This document shows, one piece after another, positions 59,161 to 64,000 of a stretch of 64,000 nt of DNA. The notes beneath the pieces are model-generated. The model did not search any database. It worked only from the letters and a program-made list of their open reading frames with translations, and was not told the origin of the DNA. Made by a program: the position numbers and the translations under genes. The stretch comes from Actinopolyspora alba. GTDB lineage: Bacteria > Actinomycetota > Actinomycetes > Mycobacteriales > Pseudonocardiaceae. Numbering within the stretch: the stretch's first letter is position 1; the number at the start of each line of letters is the position of its first letter. The stretch is from NCBI RefSeq assembly GCF_900112765.1, contig NZ_FOMZ01000013.1, forward strand, positions 1-64,000. The letters run 5' to 3'.

Positions 59161-62091
59161 TCATCGCAGTGGTTTTCGTTCGGGATCGAGCACCTCGGCC
59201 AGATGGCGGGCGCGGTGCCTGCTGCCGTGCGCTATCTGCGTGCGGCAGCTGAAACCGTCGGCCAGCACGAGCCCTTCGGGATCGGTGTTCCGCAGCGCGG
59301 GCAGCAGGGCGTGCTCGGCACACGCCATCGACACGTCGTAGTGACCGCGTTCGAAACCGAAGTTGCCCGCCAGTCCGCAGCATCCCGAATCCAGCACCTC
59401 GGGGTGTAGCCCCGCTCGCCGCATGATCGTCCGGTCGGCGGAGAACCCCAGCACGGCGTGCTGGTGGCAGTGTGTCTGCACGAGCGCCTCGGTATCCGGA
59501 ACGCTCCGACTCAGCTCGTTCGGTGCGTGGTCGGTGAGGGCTTCCGCCAGCGTGAGGAAGTGGGCACGGACCCGCGCGGCCTCCTCGTCGTGCGGGAAGA
59601 GATCACGGGTGTCGGAACGGAACACGGCGGTGCACGACGGCTCGATACCGACCACGGGAGTGCCAGCTTCGATCCAGGGGCGCAGTACCCGGAGCGTACG
59701 CCGCAACACCCTTCCGGCTATGCCGAGTTGGCCGGTGGAGATCCAGGTCAGCCCACAGCAGACCGGCTCGGTCGGTACCGCCACCCGAAATCCGGCTGCC
59801 TCCAGCACACGTACGGCCGCCCGTGCGATGTGCGGTTCGAAGTGGTTGGTGAAGGTGTCCGGCCACAGCACTACCGCGTCGTCATCCCCGGGGGAGGGCT
59901 CTGCCGAGCCACGCCGTAGCCATTGGTCCTGGAAGCCGTGGCGAGCGAATTCGGGAGCTTCCCGGTGCGGTGTCACTCCGGCGAGCCTCTTGCCGACACC
60001 GGCGATCCCGGGAGCGTGCAGCACGGTGTTGACCAGGTGGGGGGCGAACCGGGCCACCTGTGCCAACACGGGCATCCAGCCGAGCGAGTAGTGCGAGGCC
60101 GGGCGCAACCGGTGGCGGTAGTGCTGGGCGAGGAACTCGGCCTTGTAGGTCGCCATGTCCACGCCCGTGGGGCAGTCCGATTTGCAGCCCTTGCACGAAA
60201 GGCACAGGTCAAGCGATTCCATGACGGCTTCGGAACGCCAGCCGTTGGTGATGGGGGAGTCCTCGTTGCCTCGCATCATCTCGAACAGCAGCCGGGCGCG
60301 TCCCCGCGTGGAGTGTTTCTCCTCTCCGGTGGCCCGGTAGGAAGGACACATGACGCCGCCGGTGGAGCTGCGGCAGTTGCCGATACCAACGCAACGCATC
60401 ACGCCCTGGTGAAAATCGGCGTGATCGTCCGGATATCCCAGGAAGGTCTCCGGGTGCCACGGTCGGTAGTCGGAGCCCAGCCGCAGGTTCTCGTCCGCCC
60501 GGTAGGGTGCGACGACCTTTCCGGGGTTCATGCGATTGTCCGGATCGAAGATCCCCTTGAGCTCGCCGAAGGCACGCACCGTCTCCGTCCCGAACATGCG
60601 TACCAACAACTCGCCGCGTGCCTGTCCGTCGCCGTGCTCGCCGGAGAGCGATCCTCCGTGGGAAGCGACGAGGTCGGCGGCGTGTTCGACGAAACCACGG
60701 TATGTCGCCACACCCGGCCCGCTCTTCAGGCGGAACGGAATCCGAACGTGCAAGCAGCCGTGCCCGAAGTGGCCGTACAACGCGGGGCGTTCGTAGCCGA
60801 ACTCGTCGAACAGAGCGAGCAGATCGCGCAGGTAATCACCCAGCCGGTCGGGAGGCACCGCCGAGTCCTCCCAACCGGGCCAGCTCTCCGGCATGTCGGG
60901 AGGATCGGCGGTCGCCGCGAGCCCGGCCTCGCGTGCTTTGAGCATCCGCTCCTCACGGTCCGGGTCGTCGGAGACCGCCACGTCGTGCTCCTCCCGCGAC
61001 TTGCCGAGTCCCGACAACAGCCGGTCGACACCTTCGTCGGCCTGTTCGACGCTCTCCCCGCCCGTCTGGACGAACAGCCACCCGGAGCCCTCCGGCAGGA
61101 GTTCGAGCGAATCCTCGAAAAGCCCTTCCTCGCGGATGAAGTGCACGAGCTCGGGCCCGACCGCTTCGAGGATCAGGGGGTTGAGCTCAGCCAGTACGTC
61201 CGGCACGGCGTCAGCGGCCGTCACGATGTCGTCGTAGCCGAGCACCACCAGGGCCTTGTACGGCACCGTCGGAACCAGTTCGAGCTCGGCCCGCAGCACC
61301 GTCGCCAGGGTGCCCTCGCTTCCGACGAGCAATCCCGCCGCGTCGAGGCCGTCGGGACGCAGCAGCGAGTCGAGGTTGTAGCCGGACACCCGGCGCGGTA
61401 TGTCCGGATAGCTCGCTTGGATCTCAGCACGATACCGGTCGCGCAGGTCGCGCAATTCCTGGTGGATCCGCCCGACTTCGCCGCCCTCGGCGATGGTCGA
61501 CTCCAGTTCGCTCTCGGTGAGCGGACCGAGCCAGCAGCGCAGCCCACCGTAGGTGAGCACTTCCAGACGTCTGATGTTGTCCACCGTCTTGCCGTACCGC
61601 TGCGCGCTGGCCCCGCAGGAGTTGTTCCCGATCATTCCACCGATCGAACAGTGGCTGTGGGTGGAGGGCTGGGGACCGAACCGCAGGCCGTGCCTGCCCA
61701 ACGCCCGGTTGAGGTCATCCAGCACGAGCCCCGGCTCGACCACGCAGGTGCGTTCGTGCGGGTCGACGGAGAGCAGGGAGTCGCAGTACTTCGTCCAGTC
61801 GATCACCACGGCCACGTTCGCGCACTGGCCGCCCAGGCTCGTCCCGCCACCGCGCGAAAGTACGGGTGCGTCGTGTTCGCGGCACGTTCGTATCGCCGTG
61901 GCCCCGTCCTCCGGAGTGCGGGGAACGACCACGGCGATCGGTACCTGGCGGTAGTTCGACGAATCCGTGGCGTAGGCCCCGCGGGAGCCCTCGTCGAACC
62001 GGACCTCACCGCTCACGGCCGATCTCAGTTCCCGTTCCAGCGCTGTCGTGTCCACCCGGGGAATGCCGGGAAGACCGGTCTCCGCAGCCAT
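59161..62091 (-). CDS. FAD-linked oxidase fused to Fe-S/CCG domain (D-lactate/D-2-hydroxyacid dehydrogenase, YdiJ-like)
   Basis: A 976-residue two-part enzyme. The N-terminal half is a PCMH-type FAD domain ('VLSRGGGTSLGGQCANVAVV', 'GGMIGNNSCGASAQRYGKT') and an FAD-oxidase C-domain ending in 'GIFDPDNRMNPGKVV'. The C-terminal half carries iron-sulfur cysteines ('CVGIGNCRSSTGGVMCPSY' and 'CLSCKGCKSDCPTG') and two CCG motifs ('VCCGLTWIS', 'SGCCGLAGNFGFE'). This is the plan of YdiJ-type D-2-hydroxyacid dehydrogenases that pass electrons to the respiratory chain. ATG 62091 is 36 bp after the enolase-superfamily stop on the same strand, so they are probably one operon. Substrate may be a D-hydroxyacid formed by the upstream enzymes. 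Confidence 0.86.
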   Translation of the reverse strand: MAAETGLPGIPRVDTTALERELRSAVSGEVRFDEGSRGAYATDSSNYRQVPIAVVVPRTPEDGATAIRTCREHDAPVLSRGGGTSLGGQCANVAVVIDWTKYCDSLLSVDPHERTCVVEPGLVLDDLNRALGRHGLRFGPQPSTHSHCSIGGMIGNNSCGASAQRYGKTVDNIRRLEVLTYGGLRCWLGPLTESELESTIAEGGEVGRIHQELRDLRDRYRAEIQASYPDIPRRVSGYNLDSLLRPDGLDAAGLLVGSEGTLATVLRAELELVPTVPYKALVVLGYDDIVTAADAVPDVLAELNPLILEAVGPELVHFIREEGLFEDSLELLPEGSGWLFVQTGGESVEQADEGVDRLLSGLGKSREEHDVAVSDDPDREERMLKAREAGLAATADPPDMPESWPGWEDSAVPPDRLGDYLRDLLALFDEFGYERPALYGHFGHGCLHVRIPFRLKSGPGVATYRGFVEHAADLVASHGGSLSGEHGDGQARGELLVRMFGTETVRAFGELKGIFDPDNRMNPGKVVAPYRADENLRLGSDYRPWHPETFLGYPDDHADFHQGVMRCVGIGNCRSSTGGVMCPSYRATGEEKHSTRGRARLLFEMMRGNEDSPITNGWRSEAVMESLDLCLSCKGCKSDCPTGVDMATYKAEFLAQHYRHRLRPASHYSLGWMPVLAQVARFAPHLVNTVLHAPGIAGVGKRLAGVTPHREAPEFARHGFQDQWLRRGSAEPSPGDDDAVVLWPDTFTNHFEPHIARAAVRVLEAAGFRVAVPTEPVCCGLTWISTGQLGIAGRVLRRTLRVLRPWIEAGTPVVGIEPSCTAVFRSDTRDLFPHDEEAARVRAHFLTLAEALTDHAPNELSRSVPDTEALVQTHCHQHAVLGFSADRTIMRRAGLHPEVLDSGCCGLAGNFGFERGHYDVSMACAEHALLPALRNTDPEGLVLADGFSCRTQIAHGSRHRARHLAEVLDPERKPLR

Positions 62092-62127
62092 TCCGATCCC
62101 TTCGTCCGCCTTGGGTAAGTGTCGTGC

Positions 62128-63237
62128 TCATCGCACGCGGTAAGGCTCCGAATCGGGTTCCTTGAGCGCCATGCCGTGCCCCGGCACCGACATGTCCGGC
62201 CGCACCGCGCCCCCGTGTGGACGCAGCGTTCCGTCGAAGAGCGTTTCCTCGACACGCTCGTGGTCGCGGAACCATTCGAGGTGTCTGACGTTGGGCGTGC
62301 ACACGGCGACGTGCGCTGTCAGGTTCTGCGCGCAGTGCCCGGAGACGTCGAGATTACGGGCCGCGGCCAGCGCCGCGATCCGCTGCCACTCGCCGATGCC
62401 GCCGCAGCGGGTGAGGTCGATCTGCGGGCAGTCCACGGCCTCGGCGTCCAGCATTCCCGCGAAGTAGGAGGGGTGGTAGCCGTACTCGCCTGCCGCGACA
62501 TCGGCTCCGACGGCTTCGCGCACCCTGCGGAGACCGGTTCGGTCGTCGCTGGAGACGGGTTCCTCATACCACCGCACGTCGAGCTGGTCCAGCAGTTCAC
62601 CCATCCGTACCGCCTGACCGATCGAGTACGCGCCGTTGGCGTCCACGAACAGCGCGGTGTTCGTTCCGGTGAGTTCCTGTGCGAACCTCACTCGCCTGAG
62701 GTCGCGTTCCGTGCTGGTTCCCCAGGACTCGCCGATCTTGATCTTCACCGCGGACATGCCGTGCTCGCCCGCGTAGCGGTGCAGTTGGGTACGCAGCTGG
62801 TCGTCGTCGTAAGTGGTGAATCCACCGCTGCCGTACACCGGTACCGATTCGTGTGCTCGTCCGAGCAGCCGGCTCAGTGGCAACTCGTGCAGCCGAGCCG
62901 CCGCGTCCCACTGCGCGACCTCAACTGCCGACATCGCGCACGAGATCAACCCCGGTCTCCCGTGGTTCCGGATCGCTCGCTGCATGGCCTCCCGCGCGGC
63001 GGGGACATCGGTGACACCGATGCCCAGCACGGCGGATCGCAGAACCGATTTCACGAGATCCACGATCGCGTGATGAGCGTAGGTCCACCCCAGGCCGGTG
63101 TGCCCGGCCGTGTGCACGAACACGACGACGACAGTGGTATCCGACCAGCTGAGCGTTCCGTCGGCCTCCGGAGTTTCCGTGGGAACCCGGTAGGCTCGTG
63201 CGCCCACGTCGGTTACCTCCGCGCCGTTCCCGGTCAT
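62128..63237 (-). CDS. Enolase-superfamily (mandelate racemase/MLE) enzyme
   Basis: A 369-residue (beta/alpha)7-barrel enzyme. 'KIKIGES' gives Lys165 and Lys167. Metal ligands are Asp199 ('FVDANGAY'), Glu225 ('WYEEPV') and Glu251 ('AAGEYGY'), and an Asp274-His301 dyad follows ('IDLTRCGG', 'SGHCAQNL'). This is the mandelate-racemase catalytic set, so the enzyme abstracts a proton next to a carboxylate, as racemase or acid-sugar dehydratase. ATG 63237 overlaps the TPP-enzyme stop (ATGA). A sugar-acid dehydratase feeding the downstream dehydrogenase is one reading; the substrate is unknown. Confidence 0.85.
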   Translation of the reverse strand: MTGNGAEVTDVGARAYRVPTETPEADGTLSWSDTTVVVVFVHTAGHTGLGWTYAHHAIVDLVKSVLRSAVLGIGVTDVPAAREAMQRAIRNHGRPGLISCAMSAVEVAQWDAAARLHELPLSRLLGRAHESVPVYGSGGFTTYDDDQLRTQLHRYAGEHGMSAVKIKIGESWGTSTERDLRRVRFAQELTGTNTALFVDANGAYSIGQAVRMGELLDQLDVRWYEEPVSSDDRTGLRRVREAVGADVAAGEYGYHPSYFAGMLDAEAVDCPQIDLTRCGGIGEWQRIAALAAARNLDVSGHCAQNLTAHVAVCTPNVRHLEWFRDHERVEETLFDGTLRPHGGAVRPDMSVPGHGMALKEPDSEPYRVR

Positions 63238-64000
63238 TTTCGGCCGGAGCGGTGGGGGACGAACTCCTGGGCCTTGGCCTTCACGCCTTCCTTGACCACC
63301 GACCACGCGTCGGGGTCCCCACGCAGCATCGCTTCGGCGACGTTTTCCATCTGGTCCCAGTTGGCCTCCGGCGGGATCGGTGGCACCGCGGGGTCGGTGA
63401 CGAACTCGACCAGACAGGGGCGGTCGGCCATGACGGCCTGTTGCCACGCGCCGCGGACGTCGCCCGGTTGCTCGACCCTCATCCCGCGTAGTCCGAGCAG
63501 CTCGGCGAAGCGCGCGTAGCCGAACTCCGGCAGTTCCTGGGAGGGCGAGAACTGCGGTGAGCCGATCAGGGCGCGCAGTTCCCAGGTCACCTGGTTGAGA
63601 TCGGAGTTGTTGAGGACACCGATCACCACTCGTGGATCCTGCCACTCGGGCCAGTAGTGCGCCATGGTGATCAACTCGTTGATGCCGTTCATCTGCATGG
63701 CGCCGTCCCCGACCAGCGCGAAGACGGGGCGGTCGGGGTGCGCGAACTTGGCCCCAGTGGCGTACGGCATTCCCGGCCCCATCGTGGCCAGGGTTCCGGA
63801 GAGCGAGCCGCGGATGTTCCCCCTGATGCGCAGGTGCCTTCCGTACCAGTTCGCGGCGGAACCGGCGTCGGTGGTGACGATCGAGTCGTCGGGCAACTCG
63901 TCGGAGAGTTCGTGGAACACGAACTCGGGATTGACAGGGTCGGCCTCCACTCGGGCACGACGCTCCATGGTCTCCCACCAGCGGGTGACTGTTCGCTCGA
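63234..64000 (-). CDS. TPP-dependent enzyme C-terminal part (pyruvate oxidase/acetolactate-synthase type), runs off window
   Basis: About 255 residues of the C-terminal thiamine-pyrophosphate domain. The GDG...NN cofactor motif is seen as 'FALVGDGAMQMNGINELITM' and 'VLNNSDLNQVTWE', preceded by 'TTDAGSAANWYGRHLRIRGN'. The frame is open to base 64000 and reads 'RTVTRWWETMERRARVEADP', normal for the end of the middle domain, so the ATG at 63968 is internal and the gene starts outside the window. Similar to PoxB-like 'thiamine pyrophosphate-requiring proteins'. Coupled to the enolase-superfamily gene by a 4-bp overlap. Confidence 0.85.
   Translation of the reverse strand, partial: ERTVTRWWETMERRARVEADPVNPEFVFHELSDELPDDSIVTTDAGSAANWYGRHLRIRGNIRGSLSGTLATMGPGMPYATGAKFAHPDRPVFALVGDGAMQMNGINELITMAHYWPEWQDPRVVIGVLNNSDLNQVTWELRALIGSPQFSPSQELPEFGYARFAELLGLRGMRVEQPGDVRGAWQQAVMADRPCLVEFVTDPAVPPIPPEANWDQMENVAEAMLRGDPDAWSVVKEGVKAKAQEFVPHRSGRK

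Noticed and set aside
1-64000. tRNA, rRNA or CRISPR arrays
   Set aside because: No cloverleaf-like tDNA with conserved T-loop, no rRNA core sequence and no regularly spaced repeats were seen in reading; a tRNAscan or CRISPR search was not possible.

Overview
The window reads as high-GC actinomycete DNA, most like a soil or plant-associated member of the Pseudonocardiales (Saccharopolyspora/Actinopolyspora type). The grounds are strong GC bias at third codon positions, a conservon (cvn) operon, two HxlR/MFS pairs, F420-type enzymes, a calerythrin-like EF-hand protein and Tat-exported polysaccharide hydrolases. The genus call is inference. No rRNA, tRNA or CRISPR array was seen.

Left part (1-15.7 kb): a partial HxlR regulator diverges from an MFS exporter and is followed by a dead tyrosine-recombinase tail. 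Next comes a five-gene minus-strand operon (13539 to 2329): EF-hand Ca2+-binding protein, PfaD-type enoyl reductase, a KS-AT-ACP-KR megasynthase, a multi-hot-dog dehydratase protein and a thioester-reductase-like SDR. Junctions are tight or overlapping. This is a compact PUFA-synthase-like ('secondary lipid') pathway with an unusual calcium-binding first gene, and it is the best candidate for an undescribed system here. An acyl-CoA dehydrogenase lacking both usual catalytic glutamates lies divergently upstream.

Middle-left (15.8-25.9 kb): a conservon operon cvnABCD plus a GAF protein, then a mobile-element patch. The patch has a complete IS5/IS427-type element with a -1 frameshift transposase, a decayed IS607 element whose tnpB is joined to a truncated C39-peptidase-like gene, and an MT0933-like antitoxin. 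A second HxlR/MFS pair with palindromic operator candidates follows.

Middle (25.9-45.1 kb): a translationally coupled pair of Tat-exported alpha-L-rhamnosidases (GH78, GH106); a cobalamin-riboswitch-controlled BtuFCD-type transporter operon ending in a FhuF-like [2Fe-2S] protein; an unrecognised 657-aa protein; an IS110 fragment; a Tat-exported metallophosphoesterase-LamG protein; a CHAP-domain protein; a PL3 pectate lyase; and htpG.

Right part (45.1-64 kb): an XRE / ImmA-IrrE peptidase / MAB_1171c-type membrane protein / amidohydrolase set; an acetoacetate-decarboxylase-like gene; an L-rhamnose uptake and isomerisation operon (MFS, rhaM, rhaI); a GT87-type membrane glycosyltransferase; a decayed stretch (truncated ECF42 sigma factor beside a YCII gene, half an MFS gene joined to a RibD-C reductase); an F420-type oxidoreductase; and a minus-strand group of an FAD/Fe-S dehydrogenase, an enolase-superfamily enzyme and a TPP enzyme that runs off the right end.

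Centred AAACGTTT-like palindromes near the rhamnosidases, the pectate lyase and the rhamnose operon suggest that these scattered loci form one LacI-type regulon for pectin and rhamnogalacturonan use. No LacI-family gene lies in the window. The five cobalamin-operon genes, the conservon and the lipid operon look like independent modules.
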